36,683 nt of DNA from contig NZ_JAAVNE010000051.1 of assembly GCF_012103215.1 (NCBI RefSeq), forward strand, positions 1-36,683, given 5' to 3'. Below the pieces are notes generated by a model that saw only the letters and a program-made list of their open reading frames with translations, ran no database searches and was not told the DNA's origin. Source of the DNA: Falsiroseomonas selenitidurans (GTDB lineage: Bacteria; Pseudomonadota; Alphaproteobacteria; Acetobacterales; Acetobacteraceae). Both the position numbers and the translations under genes were made by a program. Shown here piece by piece: positions 1-7,582 of this stretch (positions are counted from its first letter, which is position 1; every line of letters begins with the position of its first letter).

Positions 1-1
1 G

Positions 2-2527
2 GCAGCCGCCGCGCCCGCTCCCGCCAGCCCCGCGCCCTTTGCCGCCGCCAGCCCACCTCCCGCCGAGGCCCCCGTCATCGTGCAGGCCGCGCCCCGCGCC
101 GCCGTGACGCGCGAGGCCCTGGCGACGCCCGCCGGCGCGAACCCCCCTGCGGCGCCGCCGATGGCTTCCATGCCCGTCGCGTCCATGCCCGTCGCGTCCA
201 TGCCCGTCGCTTCCGTGCCTGTCACCGCCGCATCCGCCGCCGCACCCGTTGCCGCTGCCGCGCCGGCCGCCAGCCGCGTCCGGCTGCTGCCGGACCGCGC
301 CCTGTCGATCCCCGCCGCGGCGGGCACCGGCGCCGCGCTGTTCCGCCGCGGCGGATTGTGGCTGCTGGTGCTGGACACGCCGCAGCCGCTCGACCTCGGC
401 GCGTTGCGCGCCGACCCGCTGCTGCGCGCCGCGGAGACCAGCAGCGGGCCGGATGCGACGACGCTGCGCCTGCCCGCCGCGGCCCTGCGCAATCCCCGCC
501 TGCGCCGCCAGGGCGCCGCCTGGGTGCTGGACCAGCCGCGCGAAGCGCCCGCCACCACGCCCATGGCCATGGAGGTCGAAGCCGGGCCGCCCGCCCGGCT
601 GGTGCTGCACACCGCGCAGGCCGGCGGCAGCGTTTCCGTCCTCGACCCCGAGACCGGCGCCGCCCTGCTGGTCGGCACGGTACGGGACGGGGCCGATTCC
701 ATGCCGCTCGGCCGCCGCGCCGCGGTGTTCGAATTGCTGCCGACCCGGCTCGGCGCCGCGTTGCTGCCACGGGCCGATACGGTGACGCTGCGGGCCCTGC
801 CCGGGCGCTTCATCGCCGGCGCCGCGCCGGGGGCGGAGCTGGCGCTGGGGGCGGAAGCGCCGGCCCCCGTGGCCGCCGCCAGCAGCCTGACCCGGAGCTT
901 CGACCTGCCGGCCGAATCGGTCACCGCCCTGCAGGACCGGCTGCGCAACGCCACCGCCTCGGTCGCCGCCGCCGCGCCGCTCGGCCGCGGCCAGCCGCGG
1001 CTGGCCGTGGCGGAGGCGCTGCTGGCGCTGGGCCTGCCGCAGGAAGCCCAGGCCATGGCCGGTCTCGCGATGCGCGAGGATCCGGTGCTGGCGGAGCAGC
1101 CGAAAAGCCGCGCCTTGCAGGCGGTGGCGGCGCTGCTCGGCGGGCGGTTGGCGGAGGCCGCGGGCCTCGACAACCCTGCCCTGCCGCAGACCGACGAGCT
1201 GGCGCTGTGGCGCGGCCTTCTCGCCGCGGCGCGGGGCCAGCAGGGCGCCCCGGCGGTGGCCGCCGGCCTGCCGCTGCTGCTGTCCTACCCTGCGCCGCTG
1301 CAGGCCCGCCTGGCGCCGCTGGTGGCGGAAGCGCTGGCCTCGGGCGGGGAGCCGGCGGCGGCGCGGAGCCTGCTGGCCACGCGCGACCAGGACGACCCCT
1401 CGCTCGCGCTGGCCCACGCCCGGGTTCTGGAGGCGGAGGAGGCGGTGGAGCCGGCGCTGGCCGCCTATGACCGGATCGCCCGCGGCCGGGATCGCCGGGC
1501 GCGCGCGGTGGCCATGCGGCGCGCCGCGGAGTTGCGGCTGGCCAAGGGGCTGCTGGACGCCGCCGGCGCCGCCGCGGCGCTGGAAGCGACGCTGGCCGCC
1601 TGGCGCGGCGATTCGATGGAAACCGATGGCCGGTCCCGGCTCGCCGAGTTGCGGATGCAGGCGGGCGATGCGCGCGGCGCCTTCGACCTGCTGCGGGAAA
1701 CCGCCAGCCTGTTCCCGGACCTGGCCCCGGGGCTGCATGAACGCACCGTCGCCGCGCTGCTGGCCGCGCTGGACCAGGAGCCGCCGCTGGTCGCGGTCAC
1801 GCTGTTCGATGCGCATGCGGAGATGCTGCCGGCCGGGGCGGCGACGGAACAGGCGCTGAGTTCGCTGGCCGACCGGCTGGCGGCGCTGGACCTGCTGGAC
1901 CGCGCCCGGCACGTGCTGCGCGGCGCCGCGGCGCGGGCCGACGGCCCCGAAGGCCGCGCCCGGCTCGGTGCCCGGCTGGCCGGGCTGGCGCTGGGCGCCG
2001 GCGATGCCGCGGGCGCCATCACGGCCCTGCGTGACAGCGCGGCGCCGGGGCTTTCGGCGCCGCTGACGGCGCACCGCAACCTGCTCGAAGCCCGCGCCCT
2101 GGCGCGCAGCGGTCAGCCGGAGGCGGCGGCGGCGCGCTATCGCGCCGCCGGGCCGGAAGCGGCGGCGGAACTGGCGACCCTGCTGGAGGAACGCCAGGAC
2201 TGGGCTGGCGCCGCCGTGGCGCTGCGCCAGCACCTGGAACAGGTCGCCCCGCCCGGCACGCCGCTGACCGCGGCGCAACGGCCGCTGATCGCCCGGCTGG
2301 CGGCGCTGCTGACCCTGGCGGGCGACGAGGCCGGGCTGGCCGCGCTGCGCGCGGAGGAGGCGGCGCGGATGGGTGACGGGCCGCTCTCCAGCACCTTCGG
2401 GCTGCTGACGGCGGAGCGCATGGGCGGGCTCGAGGACCTGCCACGGCTGACCCAGGAACTGGATGTCGCGCGTGCGCTGCCGGCACGGCTGGACAGGTTG
2501 CGGGCGGAATCGCAGCCGACAAGATGA
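2..2527 (+). CDS. Large Ala-rich TPR-like protein (5' end outside window)
   Basis: The frame is open from base 2 with no stop, so the gene begins outside the window; the first in-window start-like codon is GTG at 80. The visible N-terminus is an Ala/Pro-rich, low-complexity stretch with four tandem ASMPV-type pentapeptides. A compact, probably beta-rich domain follows (around residues 70-270 counted from 80), with phrases such as LFRRGGLWLLVLD that recall AMIN-like periplasmic domains. The last about 500 residues are alpha-helical with TPR-like Ala/Leu/Arg spacing (for example RALQAVAALLGG and AAARYRAAGPEAAAELATLL). I do not recognise a specific family or function. The reading frame and the TPR-like architecture are fairly secure; periplasmic or envelope location is inference. 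The gene ends 190 bp before speD and is followed by a GC-rich hairpin. Confidence 0.75.
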   Translation, partial: AAAAPAPASPAPFAAASPPPAEAPVIVQAAPRAAVTREALATPAGANPPAAPPMASMPVASMPVASMPVASVPVTAASAAAPVAAAAPAASRVRLLPDRALSIPAAAGTGAALFRRGGLWLLVLDTPQPLDLGALRADPLLRAAETSSGPDATTLRLPAAALRNPRLRRQGAAWVLDQPREAPATTPMAMEVEAGPPARLVLHTAQAGGSVSVLDPETGAALLVGTVRDGADSMPLGRRAAVFELLPTRLGAALLPRADTVTLRALPGRFIAGAAPGAELALGAEAPAPVAAASSLTRSFDLPAESVTALQDRLRNATASVAAAAPLGRGQPRLAVAEALLALGLPQEAQAMAGLAMREDPVLAEQPKSRALQAVAALLGGRLAEAAGLDNPALPQTDELALWRGLLAAARGQQGAPAVAAGLPLLLSYPAPLQARLAPLVAEALASGGEPAAARSLLATRDQDDPSLALAHARVLEAEEAVEPALAAYDRIARGRDRRARAVAMRRAAELRLAKGLLDAAGAAAALEATLAAWRGDSMETDGRSRLAELRMQAGDARGAFDLLRETASLFPDLAPGLHERTVAALLAALDQEPPLVAVTLFDAHAEMLPAGAATEQALSSLADRLAALDLLDRARHVLRGAAARADGPEGRARLGARLAGLALGAGDAAGAITALRDSAAPGLSAPLTAHRNLLEARALARSGQPEAAAARYRAAGPEAAAELATLLEERQDWAGAAVALRQHLEQVAPPGTPLTAAQRPLIARLAALLTLAGDEAGLAALRAEEAARMGDGPLSSTFGLLTAERMGGLEDLPRLTQELDVARALPARLDRLRAESQPTR
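164..223 (+). repeat. Four tandem 15-bp repeats coding ASMPV
   Basis: Four consecutive 15-bp units (164-178, 179-193, 194-208, 209-223) encode Ala-Ser-Met-Pro-Val three times and Ala-Ser-Val-Pro-Val once. Units two and three are identical; the first and last differ at a few positions. Because the unit is a multiple of three, slippage would change the linker length without breaking the frame. Confidence 0.9.
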
Positions 2528-2538
2528 TTTTCGTGCCA

Positions 2539-2597
2539 CCCCCCGGGGGGGACAGGCAGGTTTGCCTGTCCCCCCCGGGGGGGGACCCGCTTTTTTT
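2539..2597 (+). terminator. GC-rich perfect hairpin followed by T7 tract
   Basis: Arms of 20 bp (2539-2558 and 2563-2582) are perfectly complementary, made of a C6G7 block plus ACAGGCA, with a GGTT loop. Eight bases after the stem lies a run of seven T (2591-2597), itself framed by CCGC and GCGG. It starts 12 bp after the stop codon of the upstream TPR-like gene, so a transcription-terminator role is plausible. The T-run sits further from the stem than usual, and the C6G7/C7G6 symmetry could equally mark a repeated extragenic palindrome. The rest of the 2528-2716 gap holds a small GGGGC-TTT-GCCCC hairpin (2632-2644) and no gene. Confidence 0.5.
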
Positions 2598-2716
2598 GCG
2601 GCCCCAGGTCCCGATTTCGCTTGCGCCCCCAGGGGCTTTGCCCCATATGCCGCGGCCTTGACCCGATCGACCCTTCGATCATCCCGGTCATCTGCTGGCT
2701 GGAAGGAGCCCTTACC

Positions 2717-3169
2717 ATGGAAGCTCTCGTCCAACTGGGGATGGTCTCGGATCTCCCGAGCGACGCCCAGAATGATGAGAACCGCTCGGCGGAAACGAAG
2801 GACTATTTTGTCCATCGCAACGGCGTGCGTTATGCGGGAACGCATCTGATCATCGATTTGTGGGGCGCCACGAATCTCGACGACCCCGACCATATCGACG
2901 CGGTGCTGCGCGAAGGTGCGCTGGCCACCGGCGCCACCATCCTGCACGGCCACTTCCACCACTTCTCCCCGAATGGTGGCGTGTCCGGCGTGCTGGTGCT
3001 GGCGGAGAGCCATGTGTCGATCCACACTTGGCCGGAACGCGACTATGCCGCGCTCGACATCTTCGTCTGCGGCGAATGCGACCCGTACAAGGCGCTGCCG
3101 GCGCTGAAGAAGGGCTTTCTGGCGGAGCGCGTGCAGCTCGCGGAACACAAGCGCGGCCTGATCGGCTGA
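2717..3169 (+). CDS. speD: S-adenosylmethionine decarboxylase proenzyme
   Basis: Decarboxylates S-adenosylmethionine to the aminopropyl donor for spermidine synthesis. The 150-residue product has the small prokaryotic SpeD architecture, in which the proenzyme cleaves itself and forms a pyruvoyl cofactor from a serine. The motif ESHVSIHTWPE places the processing serine at Ser98 and the partner histidine at His103, and the catalytic cysteine is Cys118 in FVCGECDP; these match the Ser-His-Cys set of the Thermotoga enzyme. The start at 2717 is chosen because GGAAGGAG (2701-2708) stands 8 bp upstream; longer readings have no such site. An N-terminal extension of about 25 residues precedes the conserved core. 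speE follows after a terminator-like hairpin. Confidence 0.95.
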   Translation: MEALVQLGMVSDLPSDAQNDENRSAETKDYFVHRNGVRYAGTHLIIDLWGATNLDDPDHIDAVLREGALATGATILHGHFHHFSPNGGVSGVLVLAESHVSIHTWPERDYAALDIFVCGECDPYKALPALKKGFLAERVQLAEHKRGLIG

Positions 3170-3197
3170 ACCCGGCCGACAGGTCGGTGGAACCATG

Positions 3198-3225
3198 GGG
3201 CGGACCGCAGGGTCCGCCCTTTTTT
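3198..3225 (+). terminator. Intrinsic terminator between speD and speE
   Basis: A perfect 9-bp GC stem (3198-3206 with 3211-3219, loop GCAG) is followed directly by six T (3220-3225). This is a textbook rho-independent terminator, 28 bp after the speD stop and 21 bp before the speE start. It would uncouple speE from speD unless read through. Confidence 0.8.
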
Positions 3226-3246
3226 GCGCCTGCGGAGATGGGGACG

Positions 3247-4113
3247 ATGACGGAAAACTGGGTGAACGAGACGCTCTACGCCGAATGGGGCCAGCGCTTC
3301 CTGGTGAAGCGGGAACTGGCGCAGGTGAAGTCCGCCTTCCAGGACATCCGCATCTTCGAAAGCCATCTGCATGGCCGCGTCATGCTGCTGGACGGCGTGG
3401 TGCAGATCACGGAGGCGGATGAGTTCGTCTACCAGGAGATGCTCGCCCATGTGCCGCTGCTGGCGCATGGCGCCGCGAAGCGCGTGCTGATCATCGGCGC
3501 CGGCGATGGCGGCGTGCTGCGGCGCGTGCTGCAGCACCGCACGGTGGAGAAGGCCGTAATGGTGGAGATCGATGGCGAGGTGATCCGCCTGGCGAAGGAG
3601 CATCTGCCCAGGATCGGCGGCGATGCCTGGACCGACCCGCGCGCCACCGTGATCGTCGGCGACGGCATCGACCATGTGCGCCAGGCGGAAGCCGGCAGCT
3701 ACGACGTCATCATCGTCGACAGCACGGACCCGATCGGCGTGGGGGAGGTGCTGTTCACCGATGAGTTCTACGCGAACTGCTTCCGGATTCTGACGGATCG
3801 GGGGCTGGTGGTGAACCAGTGCGGCGTGCCCTTCATGCAGGCGGAGGAACTGCGCGAGACATCCCTGCGCCGTGCCAAGTTCTTTCCGGACGTCTTCGCC
3901 TACCTCGCCGCGGTGCCGACCTATGTCGGTGGCTTCATGACGCTGGGCTGGGCGGCGAAGGATGCCGGCTGCCGCAAGGTGGAGGTTTCGGAAATCCGCC
4001 GCCGTGCCGATGTCGCGGGGGTGCTTGAGACGACGCGCTACTGGACGCCGGAGATCCATGTGGGCGCGTTCAACCTGCCGCCCTATATCGGGATGCACCT
4101 GCCGCGGGGGTGA
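3247..4113 (+). CDS. speE: Spermidine synthase
   Basis: Transfers the aminopropyl group of decarboxylated S-adenosylmethionine to putrescine. The 288-residue length is normal for SpeE. It starts with the family opening (WVNETLYAEWGQRFLVKREL), has the nucleotide-binding loop GAGDGG at residues 84-89, and the catalytic/diamine-binding DSTDPIG beginning at Asp158, all typical of the polyamine aminopropyltransferase fold. ATG 3247 is preferred over the in-frame ATG at 3238 because GGAG (3234-3237) lies 9 bp upstream of it. Its partner speD is immediately upstream, separated by a terminator, so the two may be transcribed partly independently. Confidence 0.95.
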   Translation: MTENWVNETLYAEWGQRFLVKRELAQVKSAFQDIRIFESHLHGRVMLLDGVVQITEADEFVYQEMLAHVPLLAHGAAKRVLIIGAGDGGVLRRVLQHRTVEKAVMVEIDGEVIRLAKEHLPRIGGDAWTDPRATVIVGDGIDHVRQAEAGSYDVIIVDSTDPIGVGEVLFTDEFYANCFRILTDRGLVVNQCGVPFMQAEELRETSLRRAKFFPDVFAYLAAVPTYVGGFMTLGWAAKDAGCRKVEVSEIRRRADVAGVLETTRYWTPEIHVGAFNLPPYIGMHLPRG

Positions 4114-4147
4114 TCGCCACCCCCCCTGGGAAGGCGGGGCTTTTCGG

Positions 4148-5563
4148 TTACGCCTCCACCGGCGGCGGCACCCGGTCACCCGGCTGCAGGCCGCGCAGGC
4201 GTGGTTCGCAAAAGCGCTCGCTGAACACGTCGCGGAGCGAGGAGGCGATGGCGTTGCGCGCCGTCTCGAACTCCTTGCGCGCCTGGGCGTCCGCGGGGTC
4301 GGCCAGGACGCGGGATTCGGCGGTGCGGATGGTGGCGATCTCCTCATTCAGCCGCTTCGCCGAATCGCGCGGCAGGGCGCGGCCGGCGACATAGACGGCC
4401 TGGCTGATGCCGATCAGCGTCACCAGCTGGTCCGGCAGGGTGAAGTTCTCCAGGTCGCCGGTGCCGCTCACCACCAGCGCCACGGCGGCGAACAGGCTGA
4501 ACAGCAGCGCCTGCACCCGCGTCACGTCGATCTCGCCATCCGATTCCACCAGGTCGGTCCAGCGCGGCAGGCGCGGCGTGGGGTCCAGCACGCCGGTGCC
4601 GAACAGCCAGAGGCGGTTCGGCGTCTGCATCACGGAGCCTTCCGTCAGCCGCGCCAGGGTGGAGCCGGTCAGCGTCACGCCCAGCAGCGTCAGCACCGAC
4701 TGCGACAGGTTGGGCAATTCGCCGGTGCGCCCCATGACGTAGGCATAGACCCCGGCGAGGACGAGGGTGAACAGCAGCACCTGGAACCGCGACAGGCTGC
4801 AGTAGCCGAAGCTGTCCTGGGCAATGACGGTGGGCCGCAGCGCATAGCCGAAGGCGCCGGGCGCGCCGTCGCCCAGCAGCCGGCGGCTATGCGCATACTG
4901 CCGCGCATGGATGCGCGCCGCCGCAAAGGCCAGCGCGAGATAGGCGGCCAGCACGGTGAGCAGCCCGACGGCGGTGGACAGGCGCAGGGTGGAGACGAAC
5001 AGCGGCTGCCGCGCATAGACGCGCAATTCGCGCCCATTGGCGCGCCGCGGGTTGACCGCGCCCTGGGTCGGATCCAGGCAGAGGAACAGCACCACCTGCC
5101 AGGAGGAAGGCAGCCAGCCGCGGTCGATGCTGGGGAACAGGGCGGCGACGGTGGTTTCATCATCATGGGGCGAGGGTGGCAGCACGGTGCCGCGCTGCAG
5201 GTCGCCCGCCTGCAGATCGACCGGCGAGAGGCCGTCGCGGTAGACCACCGCCTCGAAGAAGGCGTTGCGCCATTCCACCGGGGTCAGCCAGTCCGGCCGT
5301 GCCACGGTGATCTCCAGCGTCGGCACCGCCTTGGAGGTCTGCCGCACCGGCTTCAGCGGCAGCGCCGGGGCGCTGCTGTTCAGGTGGCGCGCCACCTCCT
5401 CCATCACCATGAAGCCGGAACCGACGCGCCAGGGCTCGTCGCGCGGCACCGGCGCGCTGCACTGGATGACGCGGGCAGGCGCCGGAGCCGGAACCTGGGC
5501 CTGGACCGCAAGGGGCAGGGCCGTCAGCGCCAGCAGCAGCCCGGCGATCGATGCGCGCAGCAT
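4148..5563 (-). CDS. Multi-pass membrane protein of unknown function with internal repeat
   Basis: The 471-residue protein begins with a clear Sec signal peptide (MLRASIAGLLLALTALPLAVQAQ). It is followed by about 160 presumably periplasmic residues and then about five hydrophobic segments. Two stretches look like copies of one two-helix module: one beginning SRFQVLLFTLVLAGVY and ending in LLGVTL, and one beginning TRVQALLFSLFAAVAL and ending in LIGISQ. In both, RxQxLLFxL is followed by a GxL loop and a second helix ending in LxGxx. The C-terminal 75 residues are charged and probably cytosolic. I do not recognise the family. It is co-directional with fliP (106 bp gap) and convergent with speE; nothing in its sequence marks it as flagellar. 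Confidence 0.8.
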   Translation of the reverse strand: MLRASIAGLLLALTALPLAVQAQVPAPAPARVIQCSAPVPRDEPWRVGSGFMVMEEVARHLNSSAPALPLKPVRQTSKAVPTLEITVARPDWLTPVEWRNAFFEAVVYRDGLSPVDLQAGDLQRGTVLPPSPHDDETTVAALFPSIDRGWLPSSWQVVLFLCLDPTQGAVNPRRANGRELRVYARQPLFVSTLRLSTAVGLLTVLAAYLALAFAAARIHARQYAHSRRLLGDGAPGAFGYALRPTVIAQDSFGYCSLSRFQVLLFTLVLAGVYAYVMGRTGELPNLSQSVLTLLGVTLTGSTLARLTEGSVMQTPNRLWLFGTGVLDPTPRLPRWTDLVESDGEIDVTRVQALLFSLFAAVALVVSGTGDLENFTLPDQLVTLIGISQAVYVAGRALPRDSAKRLNEEIATIRTAESRVLADPADAQARKEFETARNAIASSLRDVFSERFCEPRLRGLQPGDRVPPPVEA

Positions 5564-5669
5564 GGTCGTCCCCCCGCAACCGTCGCGGGACGGTGCGGCG
5601 GGCGGTGCAACCGGCGCAATGCTTATTCGGTTTCGCGCGTTTCAGCGCGGCGCCCAGGCCGGGAGGTGA

Positions 5670-6419
5670 TCAGTTCGCCGCGAAGCCCTGCACCAGGCTG
5701 CCGGCCACCAGGCGCCAGCCATCCACCAGCACGAAGAAGGCCAGCTTGAAGGGCAGCGCCACCACGGTGGGCGGCAGCATCATCATGCCCAGCGACATCA
5801 GCAGGCTGGCGGCGACCAGGTCGATCACCAGGAAGGGCAGGAAGACCAGGAAGCCGATCTCGAAGGCGCGGCGCAGCTCGCTGACCATGAAGGCCGGCGT
5901 CAGCACGCGCCAGGGGGCCTCCGCCGCCGGCGTGGGCGGCAGCCGGCCGAGGTCGAGGAACAGCGCCAGGTCGGACTCCCGCACCTGCGCCGCCATGAAG
6001 CCGTGGAAGGGCTGCGCCGCGGCCTGCAGCCCGGCGAGTTCGCCCACCCGGCCCTCGGCCATGGGCTGGATGCCCTGCTGCCAGGATTGCTGCAGCACCG
6101 GCTCCATCACGAACAGGGTCAGGAACAGCGCCAGCCCGATCAGCACCGGGTTGGGCGGGATGGAGGGTGCGCCGAGGGCGCTGCGCAGCAGCGCCAGCAC
6201 GATGACGATGCGCGCGAAGGCGGTCATCATCACGACCAGGGAGGGGGCGAGGGACAGCAGCCCGATCAGCGCGGTGAACTGCAGCAGCCGCGCCGTGGTC
6301 CCGGGCTGCCCGGCGCCGAGGTCGAGGTTCAGGCTCTGCGCCAGGGCCGCGCCCGGGACAAGCAGCAGCACGGCGAGAGGTACGCCCAGGAGGAGCGCCG
6401 GCAGCGCGCGGCGCGTCAT
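5670..6419 (-). CDS. fliP: Flagellar type III export gate protein FliP
   Basis: Core membrane component of the flagellar export gate, which assembles with FliQ and FliR. The 249-residue product has a cleavable-type signal (ending ALAQS), then the FliP hallmark segment LLSLAPSLVVMMTAFARIVIVLALLRSALG, followed by PPNPVLIGLALFLTLFVMEPV. The C-terminal helices (GFLVFLPFLVIDLVAASLLMSLGMMMLPP, then PFKLAFFVLVDGW) are close to family consensus. The ATG at 6419-6417 overlaps the fliO stop as ATGA, indicating translational coupling; a longer in-frame reading upstream of this ATG would overlap all of fliO and is not credible. Confidence 0.97.
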   Translation of the reverse strand: MTRRALPALLLGVPLAVLLLVPGAALAQSLNLDLGAGQPGTTARLLQFTALIGLLSLAPSLVVMMTAFARIVIVLALLRSALGAPSIPPNPVLIGLALFLTLFVMEPVLQQSWQQGIQPMAEGRVGELAGLQAAAQPFHGFMAAQVRESDLALFLDLGRLPPTPAAEAPWRVLTPAFMVSELRRAFEIGFLVFLPFLVIDLVAASLLMSLGMMMLPPTVVALPFKLAFFVLVDGWRLVAGSLVQGFAAN

Positions 6420-6691
6420 GGTGCCGGGCTGTCCGGCGGCAGCCAGCCCAGTACCAGATCGGCGCCGCCGCCGGTCAGCAGCAGCAGCCGGCGGTCGTCG
6501 CAGCGCAGCAGCAGCAGGCGGCGCCGACCGTCCAGGGGCAGCGTCTCCTCCACCGCCAGGCGGCGCCCGGCGCGCGGGCCGAGCCCGGCGGCGCGGGCGG
6601 CGCGCCCGGCCAGCAGCAGCGCCGCCAGCACGGCCAGCAGGGCGGCCAGGGCGGTCAGGCCGGCGGTGATCAGGCTTTGGGTCTCGCTCAT
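6416..6691 (-). CDS. fliO: Flagellar biosynthetic protein FliO
   Basis: FliO is a small single-span membrane chaperone that helps FliP assemble into the export gate. This 91-residue protein has one N-terminal transmembrane helix (residues about 9-30, SLITAGLTALAALLAVLAALLLAG). A short cytosolic beta domain follows, with LAVEETLPLDGRRRLLLLRCDDRRLLLLTGG, the pattern seen in FliO (basic-hydrophobic strands ending in a GG turn). Position directly in front of fliP with a 4-bp ATGA overlap supports the call. It is shorter than enterobacterial FliO, as usual in alphaproteobacteria. Confidence 0.85.
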   Translation of the reverse strand: MSETQSLITAGLTALAALLAVLAALLLAGRAARAAGLGPRAGRRLAVEETLPLDGRRRLLLLRCDDRRLLLLTGGGADLVLGWLPPDSPAP

Positions 6692-6742
6692 CCGGCTCCT
6701 TCGGCACCCCGTCCTGGGGCCCCGTGCTGGGCTGTCGTCCCG

Positions 6743-6994
6743 TCAGTTGCGCGCCACTTCCGCCGCCAGCTCGTTCACCTGGCGCAGCAGGGCTTCCAGC
6801 GCCGGGCGCAGGCGCCGCGCCTCCTCTGCCGAAAGCGCCAGCACGGCGGCGCAGAGCGCGGTGGCCTCGCGGTCCAGCCCTTCCAGGTCGATCTGACGGC
6901 CGCCCTCCACCAGGGCACGGGCCACCACCACGGTGCCGCCCATGGACTGGATGGCAGCGTGGACGGTCTCGGCATGGCTGGCGGTGCGCTGCAT
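6743..6994 (-). CDS. Small helical protein heading the fliO-fliP block
   Basis: An 83-residue, soluble, Ala/Leu/Glu-rich protein that should be almost entirely alpha-helical. The second half (LSAEEARRLRPALEALLRQVNELAAEV) has a heptad-like pattern. I do not recognise it; size and helicity would fit a flagellar export chaperone (FlgN/FliT-like) but no diagnostic residue supports that. The start at 6994 is chosen because AGGA stands 7 bp upstream and because the whole start region is nearly identical, in mirror orientation, to the start region of flgB. Earlier in-frame ATGs lack a ribosome-binding site. It lies 51 bp upstream of fliO and is probably transcribed with it. Confidence 0.65.
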   Translation of the reverse strand: MQRTASHAETVHAAIQSMGGTVVVARALVEGGRQIDLEGLDREATALCAAVLALSAEEARRLRPALEALLRQVNELAAEVARN

Positions 6995-7136
6995 GGCGGC
7001 ATCCTGCGCCGGCCGGGGTGAATGCATCCTTGATGCGCGGCTGCCATGCGCCAGGGTCGTGCGGCCGGGATGGGCGCAACCGGCGATCGAAACCCTTCCT
7101 TCATGCTCGGCGCTGCAGGATGGCGGCATGCAGCGC
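6986..7136. repeat. Inverted 22-bp repeat framing the divergent flagellar starts
   Basis: Bases 6986-7007 (read on the minus strand) and 7115-7136 (plus strand) agree at 20 of 22 positions. Each contains AGGA, a 7-base spacer, ATG and the codons CAG CGC. Both divergent genes therefore begin Met-Gln-Arg behind the same ribosome-binding region. The 107 bp between the arms must hold the promoters; I could not find a convincing sigma-54 (GG-N10-GC) or sigma-28 element there. Confidence 0.8.
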
Positions 7137-7568
7137 CTCATGCCCTTCCCCTCCGGCTCCATGTCCAACGCCGGCGCGGCCGGGCGCGGCCTGGCGCCGC
7201 TCGATCTCGCCGCGCGGCGGCTGGGCTGGCTCGATCGGCGCCAGGTGGTGCTGGCGCAGAACATCGCCAATGCCGACACGCCGGACTACCGCCCGCACGA
7301 CCTGACGCCCTTCGCCCGGGCGCTGGCTGCCGCCACCCCGCCGGGCCTGGCGCGCACCGCGCCCGGACACCTGGCCGGCGGCGGCCGCGCCGGACCCGGC
7401 GCGACGGCGGATCGCTCGGTGGCGGAGGCGGTGCCGGACGGCAACGCCGTCTCGCTCGACCGCGAGGCGGTGCGGATGGCGGAGACCGACACGGCGCATG
7501 CCCTGGCCATGGCCGTGCACCGCAGCTTCACCGGCCTCTACCGCCTCGCCCTGGGCCGCCAGGGCTGA
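7128..7568 (+). CDS. flgB: Flagellar basal-body rod protein FlgB
   Basis: Proximal rod subunit, secreted through the flagellar export apparatus. The 146-residue protein carries the rod N-terminal motif around LDLAARRLGWLDRRQVVLAQNIANADTPDYRPHDL (ANIAN-type box) and a C-terminal helix with AVRMAETDTAHALAMAVHRSFTGLYR, as expected for FlgB. ATG 7128 is chosen for the AGGA at 7117-7120; in-frame ATGs at 7140 and 7161 are possible alternatives. It heads the plus-strand operon flgB-flgC-fliE-fliQ-fliR-flhB. Confidence 0.93.
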   Translation: MQRLMPFPSGSMSNAGAAGRGLAPLDLAARRLGWLDRRQVVLAQNIANADTPDYRPHDLTPFARALAAATPPGLARTAPGHLAGGGRAGPGATADRSVAEAVPDGNAVSLDREAVRMAETDTAHALAMAVHRSFTGLYRLALGRQG

Positions 7569-7582
7569 AAGGGACACCTGCG

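Noticed and set aside
3962..5749. Open frame of 595 codons on the plus strand across the membrane protein gene
   Set aside because: No domain and biased composition; the minus-strand protein has a signal peptide and membrane helices.
6995..7127. Sigma-54 or sigma-28 flagellar promoter in the divergent gap
   Set aside because: No GG-N10-GC with proper flanks and no GCCGATAA-like -10 was found; best candidates had wrong spacing.
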